Assembly: GCA_016839705.1 (NCBI GenBank)
Contig: JAEOTR010000079.1
Coordinates: 32,224 to 96,223 of the forward strand
Source: Promethearchaeota archaeon
Lineage (GTDB): Archaea; Asgardarchaeota; Lokiarchaeia; Sigyniarchaeales; SOKP01
Direction of reading: 5' to 3'
DNA length: 64,000 bases
The notes under the pieces were generated by a model that made no database searches, was not told the origin of the DNA, and worked only from the letters and a program-made list of their open reading frames with translations. The position numbers were made by a program, and so were the translations under genes. Of this stretch, positions 17,771-26,046 are shown in pieces; the stretch's first letter is position 1, and each line of letters opens with the position of its first letter.

Positions 17771-17972
17771 GCCAAGGTGGCGTAGCCCGGTTCATCGCGT
17801 TAGAGCTCCTTATTGTAGGGTAAGAACGCACCAGATTCATCGGAGTTACCGATAAAGGTGAAACTGAAGATCTGGGTATCGAGAAAAAATTGGGTCTCTT
17901 CGACCGTTTTCGGGAAGGTTCAAAAGAAAAACCCGCATTCGAGCTTTTTGGGAACTCCCTCCCTTGGCACCA
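17771..17972 (+). tRNA. tRNA-Met(CAU), elongator-like, with four introns; CCA encoded
   Basis: The acceptor GCCAAGG (17771) pairs perfectly with CCTTGGC (17962-17968), followed by A and an encoded CCA. A normal tRNA appears only if four segments are removed: 17793-17824 in the D-loop (leaving D-stem GCGT/ACGC), about 17842-17869 after anticodon position 37 (stem CCAGA/TCTGG, anticodon CAT at 17838-17840), 17884-17916 inside the T-stem (restoring GAGGG/CCCTC) and 17925-17955 in the T-loop (restoring TTCAAAT). The spliced arms match archaeal elongator tRNA-Met better than initiator (G1-C72) or Ile2. Exact intron borders could shift by a base or two. Confidence 0.8.
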
Positions 17973-17985
17973 CTCTTAAGATTTA

Positions 17986-18132
17986 TTATTGATTATTTAT
18001 ATCCCTCTTCTTCTTAAAATTAGATTCTAGCTCTTTTACTACTCCTTTACCATATATATTTAATTTCCCAAATCCTTTCCTTTTGTCCGTTAATGCTTTT
18101 TCAATTGCTTTTATAATTGTATTATCATTTAC
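17986..18132 (-). pseudogene. Possible C-terminal remnant of UDP-GlcNAc 2-epimerase
   Basis: On the minus strand, overlapping the 3' end of the HAD gene in another frame, about 48 codons read VNDNTIIKAIEKALTDKR, then NIYGKGVVKELES. The spacing of a helix and then a YGxG motif resembles the end of WecB/UDP-GlcNAc 2-epimerases (NPYGDGxAS). No start codon or upstream domain is present, so this would be an eroded fragment. The similarity is short and could be fortuitous. Confidence 0.25.
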
Positions 18133-18772
18133 CAATAATAAAACCTTTCACTTTATCCAATTTCTTTACAACAGCTTTGGTTATCGAAGTTAATTGCTCA
18201 TAGTTTTGATGCCCATTAGCAATTAAAACGTGATTACAATCGCATTCTTGAGAAACTTCGAAATCATGGCTCGTATCACCTATGAACCATGTTTTTTTCG
18301 GGTCTAAATCAGAATTTTCGATAAAATTTTTGGCGATAACGGCTTTACTAACAGCTAAATTATTTGATAAACCTAAAATTGAATGAAAAAAACCATTTAT
18401 CTTTTTTTCTCGCACAGATTTGGTTAAGATTCCTTGTTCCATAGCAGATATTATCGTTTGCTTGTAACCCAATTGGGAAAAATAGTGCAGATTTTCTTTT
18501 ACACCGGGAAATAGTTGACAAGATGGTAATCTGGAATTATATTCTGATATGAATTCTTCGGTGATTTTCTTAAAATTTTCTGTGGATGTATCAAAACCTA
18601 ATTTGCTGTAGTAATTTTGAACTGGGAACGTGAATATTTTTTTATAGGATTCTTTAGAAATAGTTTTTTTATTATATTTTGACAATAAAGCATTGATCGA
18701 ATCAATGCAGATATCAACATCATCTAAGAGCGTACCATTCCAATCCCAAATGATCGTAAAATTGTCTATCAT
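18125..18772 (-). CDS. HAD-family phosphatase (phosphoglycolate phosphatase-like)
   Basis: This 215-residue HAD hydrolase has motif I WDWNGTLLDD (nucleophile D10), a helical cap at about 20-85, motif II ISAMEQG, a lysine in AVSKAV and motif IV WFIGDTSHD. The DWNGTL version of motif I is common in archaeal members. Phosphoglycolate phosphatase or a related small-molecule phosphatase is the best guess. It starts 155 bp from the zinc-finger gene and shows no obvious operon partner. Confidence 0.8.
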   Translation of the reverse strand: MIDNFTIIWDWNGTLLDDVDICIDSINALLSKYNKKTISKESYKKIFTFPVQNYYSKLGFDTSTENFKKITEEFISEYNSRLPSCQLFPGVKENLHYFSQLGYKQTIISAMEQGILTKSVREKKINGFFHSILGLSNNLAVSKAVIAKNFIENSDLDPKKTWFIGDTSHDFEVSQECDCNHVLIANGHQNYEQLTSITKAVVKKLDKVKGFIIGK

Positions 18773-18926
18773 TACGTTTTATTTATTTCTTGTTCCGATT
18801 TTTTAGTTGTATATATAAAATAATTTCCTGAAAACCAGTATTTCTTTAATTAAGTGGGTTTTTCAAATTAAATTTTTTTATTAAATCCATAACATCGGAA
18901 AACCAACAATTGCTTTTAAGAAAATC

Positions 18927-19457
18927 TTAAGTGAGAATGTCTTTTCTTCTTACATCATATTTTATAAATTCTTGAAATTGTTCATTATCCTCATCAATAA
19001 ACTCCCAAAACTCATCGTAGAGTTCCCGCAGTGTTTTGTCTTTATTTTCTGATTTGATCTGTATCTCTTGTTTTTGAAAATTCTTAATTTTATTCTGACG
19101 ATTCGGTATATATTCGAGATAATCCCCCTCTAAGACTAAATTTTCAAATAATTCCTGATCATCTTTGATACTGTTCTTAGGTTGTTGGTTTTGTTCGATC
19201 TTTGTCTTTTCAAATTCAAAATCTACTCTTTGATACCCTCTTACCACAAAATTTTTATCTACAAACGCTTGAAATTGGTGTTCACAAACTAGACCTCTTG
19301 CTATTGACATTGTAGTTAAACCTTTTGTTTTATCAACAATTGATCTAGGAGATTTCAAGCTTTTTTTAGATTTACAAACGGGACAGATAAACTGAATCTG
19401 GGTAAAATTAGTTGAGGTAATTATTTCGGGGCTTTGGGCTAGTTTAGTAACTGCCAT
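18927..19457 (-). CDS. Zinc-ribbon protein of unknown function
   Basis: This 176-residue protein has an N-terminal CPVCKSKKSLKSPRSIV ribbon half followed by SIARGLVCEHQFQAFVDKNFVVRGYQRVDFEF, then a charged coiled tail (about 95-176). The CPVC and CEH pair probably bind one zinc. I associate this CEHQFQAFVDKNF core with archaeal, mainly Asgard, proteins near signalling genes, but I cannot name the family. An AAGGTG Shine-Dalgarno lies 6 bp before the ATG, supporting the start. Confidence 0.6.
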   Translation of the reverse strand: MAVTKLAQSPEIITSTNFTQIQFICPVCKSKKSLKSPRSIVDKTKGLTTMSIARGLVCEHQFQAFVDKNFVVRGYQRVDFEFEKTKIEQNQQPKNSIKDDQELFENLVLEGDYLEYIPNRQNKIKNFQKQEIQIKSENKDKTLRELYDEFWEFIDEDNEQFQEFIKYDVRRKDILT

Positions 19458-19562
19458 AATAACACCTTCTTTTTATACTCAGAAATTAAACATAAAAACT
19501 CCTATATAAATTATAACAGAGTGAAAGGAAAAGTAAAACCCAAATTTCAAAACTTGGGATTA

Positions 19563-20042
19563 TTAGGTATTTTGAGGATCAAGTTTTAAATTCATGTTTG
19601 TTTCATCCAGCTCAAAATTAATTATGAAATTTGACACTATATCGCTTTCAATTTTAAAAACATGCTTACCCTCAACTAAATTTTCTAAAATACTCGCGTT
19701 AAGCTTAAATAATACACTGATGGTATCACCTAATTCTATCATTCTACCACTAAATTTACCTTCAAGAATGTCGTCTAAATCAAATGATTCTCCTTTATGA
19801 TAAATGATAAATTGACTCTTTAAATTTTCAATTTTAATTGATTCTTTTGGAATATTGATTGGATTATCGTCTAAATACAGTGTTGCGTATTCAGATAAAT
19901 CAAAAGTGTTTATATCAATACTGTTTAAATCAAAATCCCCAAGTTCGATATTTTCTGGAACTGAAAAGGGGATTATTAAATTTTTTACCTTTATTTTTAA
20001 GGAATCTGCTTTTCCATCTCCCGTTGTATCTATTGTAAACAC
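19563..20042 (-). CDS. Beta-rich protein of unknown function with DxDGDG-like N-terminus
   Basis: About 159 residues begin with FTIDTTGDGKADSLKIKV, resembling a calcium-binding DxTGDGxxD loop, followed by alternating beta strands and no signal peptide. The listed start is a GTG at 20042. The frame stays open about 25 codons further upstream (IPFDLSAFKVLIKRLFPPKE) with no ATG, so the true start may be an unusual codon before 20110. No family is recognised. Confidence 0.5.
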   Translation of the reverse strand: MFTIDTTGDGKADSLKIKVKNLIIPFSVPENIELGDFDLNSIDINTFDLSEYATLYLDDNPINIPKESIKIENLKSQFIIYHKGESFDLDDILEGKFSGRMIELGDTISVLFKLNASILENLVEGKHVFKIESDIVSNFIINFELDETNMNLKLDPQNT

Positions 20043-20175
20043 GCTTTCTTTAGGAGGAAAAAGCCTTTTAATTAAAACTTTAAAAGCAGATAAATCAAAT
20101 GGAATATTCTATACACCAATTTTTTAAAATTAACTTTTAGAATTTGGGGTACTTTATTAAAGATTTTATTTTAAA

Positions 20176-21198
20176 CTATAGATTAATTTCAGAAATCTTT
20201 ACAGGGCGATTTTCTTTGTATGATCTCTGAACTGCAGTTGCTATTATCGCATTTATTAAACCATCTTCTCCGTTTGGAGAGGGTTCATTATTATAACGTA
20301 AGCTTTCGAAGAACGAATGTAATTCTAATGCATATGATTCCATATATCTCTCTAAGAAGAAGTATGGGATGTTGTCTTCCTTTGTCTTTTCAGCTGTATA
20401 GAGGCGAACAGTATTGGTCGGTTCATTATCCGCAACAGCACATCCTTTCGAGCCAAAAACTTCAACTCTTTGGTCGTATCCATATATAGCTTGACGAGAG
20501 TTATCAATTATACCAATAGCACCATTATCAAGTTTTAAAATAATCGCAGCAGTATCAATATCTCCAATTTTCCCTACTTCAGGATCAACAAGAGCTGCTC
20601 CAGTAGCATATACTTCTTCAACTTCGCTTCCCGTTTGAAAGCGTACCATATCCCAATCGTGTATTGTCATATCAAAAAACATTCCTCCTGAACTTTTTAA
20701 GTACTCAATTGAAGGGAGTGCTGGATCTCGAGCAGTCACTTTAACGATTTGAGGGATTCCGATTTGGCCGGATTTAACAATCTCTCTAACTCTTTTAAAG
20801 TTTTTGTCAAATCGCCTATTAAATCCAATCATAAGTTTGATTCCTTCATTTTTAACAATTTCTAGAGTTTCCTTGATGAGTTTCAAATCTGTATCAATCG
20901 GTTTCTCACTAAAAACATCTTTTTTAAGGTGGGCTGCTTTTTGAATGAACTTAACATGTGTATCTGTAGAGGAAGCAATCACTACAGCATCAATCCCAGG
21001 GTCATTAAAAATATCGTCTGCATCTTGGATGAGTAAAGGAACTCCTACTTTCTTTGCCCATTCTTTCATTTGATCATCGATGTTAATATCAGCAACCATT
21101 TTCAACTTTAATCCGGGTACATTCCGTATAATATTTTCAATGTGTATTTTCCCAATTCTACCGACGCCTATAACCCCAACATTAAATGTAGACTTCAC
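20176..21198 (-). CDS. Gfo/Idh/MocA-family oxidoreductase (inositol 2-dehydrogenase-like)
   Basis: This 340-residue NAD(P)-dependent dehydrogenase has the Rossmann loop GVGRIGKIH (11-19), the EKP motif (SEKPIDTD, about 98) and the C-terminal catalytic part GGMFFDMTIHDWDMVRF with His and Asp. The arrangement resembles IolG, which oxidises myo-inositol to 2-keto-inositol. Inositol is plausible in an archaeon with inositol phospholipids, but other sugars are possible. The MFS transporter diverges about 160 bp away. Confidence 0.85.
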   Translation of the reverse strand: MKSTFNVGVIGVGRIGKIHIENIIRNVPGLKLKMVADINIDDQMKEWAKKVGVPLLIQDADDIFNDPGIDAVVIASSTDTHVKFIQKAAHLKKDVFSEKPIDTDLKLIKETLEIVKNEGIKLMIGFNRRFDKNFKRVREIVKSGQIGIPQIVKVTARDPALPSIEYLKSSGGMFFDMTIHDWDMVRFQTGSEVEEVYATGAALVDPEVGKIGDIDTAAIILKLDNGAIGIIDNSRQAIYGYDQRVEVFGSKGCAVADNEPTNTVRLYTAEKTKEDNIPYFFLERYMESYALELHSFFESLRYNNEPSPNGEDGLINAIIATAVQRSYKENRPVKISEINL

Positions 21199-21356
21199 AA
21201 TATATCACATACAACGCTTTGTTATCTAATTGGAATATGAAAAATGAAAACTACCTTTAAAATCTATAAATGAGAATTAAAGTTTTAAATTTATGTAAGT
21301 CTAAATTGAATTAATCACATAAAAATTTATTAACAATTAATAAAAGTGTAAGTTTA

Positions 21357-22568
21357 ATGAATGAAACGAATATACAAGTGTATAGCTATAGATGGATTGA
21401 GTTATTACTATTTATGTTTGTGAATATAACATTACAGATGCTCTGGATTAGTTTTGCAGCAGTTACTTTAGAAGCAACAGCCTTTTATAATGTAGATGAG
21501 TTATTAATATTACTTTTATCAATGTCCTTCATGATTGTTTATATTCCAATCACATTTCTAGCATCTTGGTTGATAGATAAATATGATTTTAAAATTGGGG
21601 CAGGAATTGGTGCGTTATTAGCTGCCATATTTGGTTTCTTAAGATTTTTTGCCTTCACCGATTACACTTTAGTATTAGTATTTCAAATTGGAATAGCTAT
21701 TAGTCAACCATTTATTTTAAATAGCATAACAAAATTATCCTCAAACTGGTTTCCAGAATCGGAACGTACTACTGCTACGGGATTATCTCTAATTTCTCAG
21801 TTTTTGGGAATTGCCTTCGGGGTGTTAATAACTCCTATCCTCGTTACAGGAAATGATTTGGGTCTAATGTTATTAATATATGGTATAATAGCAATGATTT
21901 CAGGCATTTTATTCCTGGTGTTTGCTAAAGACAAACCCCCTACTCCACCATCAAAAGTAGCTACAAGTGAAAAAGTATTCATGTCTGAGGGGCTTAAACA
22001 ACTATTTACCAATAGACAATTCTTGATTTTAGTAATGATATTTTTCATCGGATTAGGCACATTTAATATGATTACCTCCTATATCGAATTAATAGTTATT
22101 CCTAGAGGTTATGGAGCAGAAGAAGCTGGGATTCTTGGAGGGATAATGTTGTTTGGCGGAATCATTGGTGCGATTGTAATGTCTGCTCTATCTGATAAAT
22201 TCAAAAAACGGAAAATCTTGATACTTATTTCTGTTTTAATTGCCGCTATTTCTCTATTTGTTCTGTCTTTTACTAATGATATTACTTTATTATATGTTTC
22301 TAGCTTTTTACTAGGATTTGGAATTCTGTCTGCGGGACCTGTTGCTCTTGAATTCGCTGTAGAAAAGACACGACCTGTTCCAGAATCGTCTTCAAATGGC
22401 ATCTTAATGATGATAGGACAAGTTGGTGGTATTCTGTTTATTCTTGGACTGGTAGATTTCACCCTTAATGGAGATTATCTCCCTGCATTACTTCTGCTGG
22501 CAAGCTTAACGGTTTTGATATTCATTTTAGGATTTTTCTTAAAAGACACAAAACATGAAATTGATTGA
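21357..22568 (+). CDS. Major facilitator superfamily transporter
   Basis: This 403-residue protein has twelve predicted membrane helices in two halves joined by a cytosolic loop around KDKPPTPPSKVATSEK. The second half has the MFS A-like motif SDKFKKRKILIL. The first half has the related WLIDKYDFKIGAGIGALL. The overall pattern resembles the Dirc2/FLVCR-like branch of solute transporters. The substrate is unknown; its divergence from the inositol-dehydrogenase-like gene makes a polyol one possibility. Confidence 0.85.
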   Translation: MNETNIQVYSYRWIELLLFMFVNITLQMLWISFAAVTLEATAFYNVDELLILLLSMSFMIVYIPITFLASWLIDKYDFKIGAGIGALLAAIFGFLRFFAFTDYTLVLVFQIGIAISQPFILNSITKLSSNWFPESERTTATGLSLISQFLGIAFGVLITPILVTGNDLGLMLLIYGIIAMISGILFLVFAKDKPPTPPSKVATSEKVFMSEGLKQLFTNRQFLILVMIFFIGLGTFNMITSYIELIVIPRGYGAEEAGILGGIMLFGGIIGAIVMSALSDKFKKRKILILISVLIAAISLFVLSFTNDITLLYVSSFLLGFGILSAGPVALEFAVEKTRPVPESSSNGILMMIGQVGGILFILGLVDFTLNGDYLPALLLLASLTVLIFILGFFLKDTKHEID

Positions 22569-22610
22569 TTAATCTTTTCTTTATTTTTTTTATTTCTTTT
22601 ATTCAAACAA

Positions 22611-22622
22611 AACTTTTTATAT
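22611..22622 (+). promoter_or_regulatory. TATA-like promoter of hsp20
   Basis: CTTTTTATATCA lies about 50 bp upstream of the hsp20 ATG at 22672. That spacing predicts a transcript starting near 22645 and a short leader containing GGAG (about 22658). Small heat-shock genes are usually inducible, but no archaeal heat-shock operator (such as a Phr site) is visible. Confidence 0.3.
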
Positions 22623-22671
22623 CATTTTAGTCTATTTTTTGTTATTCCTTACTTATTGGAGATTTAAGCAA

Positions 22672-23340
22672 ATGAACGAAGACAGTAAAAATGGATTTGA
22701 GAATGAAGAAGAGGATCTTGAAATAAAAGAAGTTGAATTTGATAAAGAGACAGAAAATAAGAAGCAAGAAATTGCTACTAAAAAAAAATTAGCTTTTTTA
22801 TTAGACCAATCAAAAGATTCGGTGGAAGAAAGTAATGAATGGGGTACTTTTAGAATAAGATCAACTAATTCTACCGAAATTTTAGAAAATGAATCATTTT
22901 ACAGAACTCCTCTAACAAATGTGATTGAAAATGAGACCGAATATTTTTTTCTTGTAGAATTACCTGGATTGGATAAACGACATGTAAATATTACTCTTCA
23001 GGAAGATATATTAGAAGTGTTAGGTGAAAAAACGCTAAAACATGTAGAAGAAAAAGAAGAGAAAAAAAAGAAAGAAAAAAAGGAAGATAAAGAAAAAAAA
23101 GATGAGAAGAAAGATAAGCATAAAGATAAAAAAGACAAGAAAAAAGAGAAACACAAAGATCTCAAAGGAGATTTTTTAAGAAGAGAATTTAGGTCATCCA
23201 GCTTCTATAGAAGCTTTGTCCTCCCTGAAGAGATAAATTCAGAAGGTATCGATGCAAGTTTTAAAAATGGCATTCTAAGATTAAGAATACCCAAAAAGAT
23301 TACTGAAATTGGGGATAAAAAGACAATTGAAATAAAATAA
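22672..23340 (+). CDS. hsp20: Small heat-shock protein (Hsp20/alpha-crystallin) with Lys/Glu-rich insertion
   Basis: The alpha-crystallin domain starts near TPLTNVIENETEYFFLVELPGLDKRHVN and ends with the strand FKNGILRLRIPKK, so it holds aggregation-prone proteins as an ATP-independent chaperone. It is interrupted by about 45 residues of almost pure Lys/Glu/Asp (EKEEKKKKEKKED and on to KKEKHKD) between two strands of the domain. An acidic N-terminal arm of about 70 residues precedes it. The ATG at 22672 is chosen over the TTG at 22639 because a GGAG lies upstream and the codons before it encode an unlikely hydrophobic stretch. Confidence 0.88.
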   Translation: MNEDSKNGFENEEEDLEIKEVEFDKETENKKQEIATKKKLAFLLDQSKDSVEESNEWGTFRIRSTNSTEILENESFYRTPLTNVIENETEYFFLVELPGLDKRHVNITLQEDILEVLGEKTLKHVEEKEEKKKKEKKEDKEKKDEKKDKHKDKKDKKKEKHKDLKGDFLRREFRSSSFYRSFVLPEEINSEGIDASFKNGILRLRIPKKITEIGDKKTIEIK

Positions 23341-23391
23341 AATTCATTTTCTATCTCATTTTTTTTTAAAAAAAGGGAAAAAACTAAATTT

Positions 23392-23877
23392 TTAGATTTT
23401 CGCACCACAATAGGCACAATATTGCGCAGACTCCTTAGTTTTGGGAGTACCACAATTTGCACAAAACTTTGCTTGCTCTCCCGAAGTTACTTCTTTTTCT
23501 GGGTGTAAAAGATGTTTCATTTGGCCTGTTTGTGAGCTAAATTTTGCTCGAAGTTGACCTGATGCTTTAAGATCCAGTACTATTGCGTGAATATCTTTTA
23601 TCGTAATTCCTGTACTCTTGCTGACCTCTTCTACTGTAGCCTCTGGATTCTCATTAAATTCAGTTAGTACAACATTTCTTAGTTTACTTCTGTTTGTCAA
23701 CGCGAAAATTTGTCCGATTAAAATTGCTAAGCCGATTCCCGTTGATACAAAACCCCACCACTCCCAGCCTCTGCCCCAGTTTATAAATCGTTCAATCCCC
23801 CACCATAGAAACGCCCCAGCAATAATTAGGGTGCATATTGAGAACCCATCTGAATATTGGTTTTTCTCATATTTCAT
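23392..23877 (-). CDS. Membrane protein with winged-helix and C-terminal zinc ribbon
   Basis: Two membrane helices (about 10-30 and 45-65) rich in Trp are followed by a winged-helix-like segment (VEEVSKSTGITIKDIHAIVLDLKASGQLR) and a terminal zinc ribbon CANCGTP-KTKESAQYCAYCGAKI. It resembles archaeal two-helix/zinc-ribbon proteins of unknown role. The ATG at 23877 is chosen over a GTG four codons upstream. The cytosolic winged helix suggests a membrane-linked regulator. Confidence 0.65.
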   Translation of the reverse strand: MKYEKNQYSDGFSICTLIIAGAFLWWGIERFINWGRGWEWWGFVSTGIGLAILIGQIFALTNRSKLRNVVLTEFNENPEATVEEVSKSTGITIKDIHAIVLDLKASGQLRAKFSSQTGQMKHLLHPEKEVTSGEQAKFCANCGTPKTKESAQYCAYCGAKI

Positions 23878-24033
23878 TTTTTTTTTCACTTATTTTTCTG
23901 TTTCTGAATTATTAAGATTTAATTCTGTTAAGTAATTTACTTGCTATTATAAATTTTACTCTAGGAATCTCTTTCAAATGAAGAAAACAATGGTAAATTT
24001 TTTAGATTTACCAGATGGAACTCCTTTACTGAT

Positions 24034-24387
24034 TTAATTAGTAATTATACATTTGTTTATTATATCAAAAATAGATGAAAAATCAATTTGATCTTCCATA
24101 AGAAGTATAATAATCTTATTTAAGATTTTTAGTGAAAGCACGTAGAAGTTATCTGAGTGAATTACTGTGAAGTCAGGAGAGTGTACACCAATATCAGAAG
24201 TGATTTCCTCAGCTAATTCATATAATTGAGACACATTTAACCCTATTGACGTTTTATTGAATTCTTGGTTAATATATGACTTTATAACTGCACCATTTTC
24301 AGAGGTTATTAGTATGAAATATAGTCCAGAACCTAGTTCTTTTACTAAAGTATCCAATACTAAATCAACTTCTAGAGTTGCAGTCAT
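24034..24387 (-). CDS. Roadblock/LC7-like protein
   Basis: From the ATG at 24387 this 117-residue protein begins MTATLEVDLVLDTLVKELGSG and continues with strands LYFILITSENGAVIKSYI, a central helix LYELAEEITSDIG and ending FYVLSLKILNKIIILLMED. That order of strands and helices fits the roadblock fold, found in regulators of Ras-like GTPases and abundant in Asgard archaea. An upstream in-frame ATG at 24462 adds a basic segment with no match. Next to a possible longin-like gene it probably acts in GTPase signalling. Confidence 0.6.
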   Translation of the reverse strand: MTATLEVDLVLDTLVKELGSGLYFILITSENGAVIKSYINQEFNKTSIGLNVSQLYELAEEITSDIGVHSPDFTVIHSDNFYVLSLKILNKIIILLMEDQIDFSSIFDIINKCIITN

Positions 24388-24543
24388 TGTGATATAATTT
24401 ATTAGTCTGTTTATATATAATTTGTGGTGAAAATTATTATTTCGATACAATTTCTCAAACATAAATCATCTTTCTAAATTTAAAAATGTTGATTAGATTT
24501 TGTTTGAGTATGATTAATTCTATAAAATACTGTAGAAAATACT

Positions 24544-25017
24544 TTAAATCTCAAAATATTGGTCTATAACAGTGTCAAAACTGTGAAAAGGTGAAACATC
24601 TCCTTTAAAATTAGTGATATAAGGATAATAATATTTTTCTATAAATTTGTCTACTACTATATGAATGTACTTATCGAAATTTTCCGTGAGTTTATCTCTT
24701 TCAATAAAATACGCAAAAATGACATTATTCTTGATATTAACATAAAAATGATGACTTCCCAAATTGATATCTTCGAGCCTTAATTCAGGATCCTCACCAC
24801 TGATAAAATCCTTCGAATAGATTAATATCGCTGAAATAAAACCAGCAATTTGAAATATGTTTTTAGATATCTTTTTTCTATTTTTATTCACTTTAGAGAA
24901 GTATAATAGTCCTGTTTTATCTAAAGCAAGAAAGCATACTAAACCTTTTGCTCGAGGAAATTGAATTGATTTAATATAAATTCTTTTTTTTACATATAGA
25001 TACGAGATAATGGACAA
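24544..25017 (-). CDS. Possible longin-like domain protein
   Basis: This 157-residue protein has an alternating pattern of beta strands and two helices (ISAILIYSKDFI; KYIHIVVDKFIEKYY) compatible with a longin or roadblock-like fold: GLVCFLALDKTGLLYFSK, then HHFYVNIKNNVIFAYFIERDK. The start is a TTG at 25017, since the upstream frame meets a stop. No family can be named with confidence. It lies 80 bp upstream of the roadblock-like gene on the same strand and may be cotranscribed. Confidence 0.45.
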   Translation of the reverse strand: MSIISYLYVKKRIYIKSIQFPRAKGLVCFLALDKTGLLYFSKVNKNRKKISKNIFQIAGFISAILIYSKDFISGEDPELRLEDINLGSHHFYVNIKNNVIFAYFIERDKLTENFDKYIHIVVDKFIEKYYYPYITNFKGDVSPFHSFDTVIDQYFEI

Positions 25018-25048
25018 AAAATCTTTTTATAAAATAATATTTTTAAAA

Positions 25049-25441
25049 TAATATTTAGATATCCCGGAGAGACGAGACTTCAATGTAGATAGAATTAGAC
25101 TCCAGCAAGTAATTACTAATATCTTATCTAATGCTATTAAGAATACGCCTTTAAATGGGATTATTTACCTTAGGTTAATTAATAAACCTGAATATGTCGA
25201 TATTATTATAAGAGATACTGGAGTGGGGATAACACCAAAAGAAAAAGAATTATTATTTGAGAAATTTGGCAAAATTGAAAGATATGCTATGGATTTAGGT
25301 GTAGACATCGAAGGTTCTGGTCTGGGTCTATACATATCAAAGGAAATTGTAGAATTACACGGTGGTCAAATACTAGTAGAGTCTGAAGGAAGAAATAGAG
25401 GATCCCGGTTTATCATTCGATTAAGTAAACCTCAGTTTTGA
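25049..25441 (+). pseudogene. Histidine-kinase ATPase-domain remnant
   Basis: In one frame from about 25049 the ATP-binding module of a sensor kinase is complete: N-box QQVITNILSNAIKNTP, G1 RDTGVGI, F-box FEKFGK and G2 GSGLGLYISKEIVELHGG. There is no start codon ahead of the N-box in frame and no phospho-acceptor His or sensor domain upstream. It is therefore the 3' piece of a broken gene or a deletion product. A GTG at 25223 could start a short peptide lacking the N-box. Confidence 0.75.
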
Positions 25442-25449
25442 ATAAAAAG

Positions 25450-25583
25450 TGGGCCAGGCAGGATTCGAACCTGCGACATCCCAAAACGAAGTTCGCCGAA
25501 AAACGCCGAATTTGTCCGAAGCCGGGCACCCTTGCTGGTGTTTTCCATATTGGAAATAAAAATCCAGGCTAGATTACAGGCCC
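25450..25583 (-). tRNA. tRNA-Arg(UCG) with two introns
   Basis: On the minus strand GGGCCTG (5') pairs with CTGGCCC except for a U6-U67 mismatch, and the T-arm is GCAGG-TTCGAAT-CCTGC. Removing about 29 nt in the D-loop (25533-25561, containing TTTCCATATTGGAAA as a hairpin on either strand) and about 29 nt after position 37 (about 25486-25515) gives D-stem ATCT/GGGT and anticodon stem CCCGG/TTGGG with anticodon TCG at 25517-25519. CCA is not encoded. The several G-U pairs make exact borders and identity less certain than for the other tRNAs. Confidence 0.7.
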
Positions 25584-25752
25584 ATAGTTGGTCTAAATGT
25601 GATATTTTCTTAAATTTAATTCTTAAAAATTAAAATCATCTAACTTATAATATTTTCATCTATTATTTCAAAAAAACATTTGCTTGTATTCTTCAAAATT
25701 TAATTCAATAGAATTGATATCGATCTCATGATCAAGAAAATATAATTTAGAA

Positions 25753-25859
25753 TGGCGCGGCTAGCGGGATTTTCTAAAAAGCTCGAAGGGAACTTTCTTT
25801 TGAACCCGCGTCGCAGGAGTGACAGTCCCGAATGCTAGACCGGGCTACACTATAGCCGC
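25753..25859 (-). tRNA. tRNA-Asp(GUC) with a T-loop intron; CCA encoded
   Basis: The acceptor GCGGCTA/TAGCCGC is perfect, with discriminator G and encoded CCA. The anticodon stem CGGGA/TCCTG holds loop CTGTCAC with anticodon GTC. Removing 29 nt (25770-25798) restores T-arm GCGGG-TTCAAAT-CCCGC. The intron sits between T-loop positions 59 and 60, the same site as the last intron of tRNA-Met at 17771, and the two introns share TTCGAGCTTTTT. The D and anticodon arms have no introns. Confidence 0.88.
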
Positions 25860-26046
25860 ATTTTCAGATTTTTTTTTAAAAATCTAGAGTACTAAATCAA
25901 TAAAAATATAAAAATTTTCCGTTTAGAAGGCAATTAGACTTCGAAAAGACTAATAGAAACATTTATATTAATAAAAAGTAATGTAGATTATAAGGAGTAT
26001 AGAGGTATAACAATATATTTTATTCGGTATTTTGCCACAAGTATAT

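Noticed and set aside
17771..17972. Reading tRNA-Met with only an anticodon intron
   Set aside because: Without removing D-loop and T-arm segments the D-stem and T-stem cannot form, while the acceptor pairs perfectly over 202 nt.
20220..20489. Plus-strand 89-residue frame
   Set aside because: It is antisense to the conserved Gfo/Idh/MocA dehydrogenase and lacks any domain.
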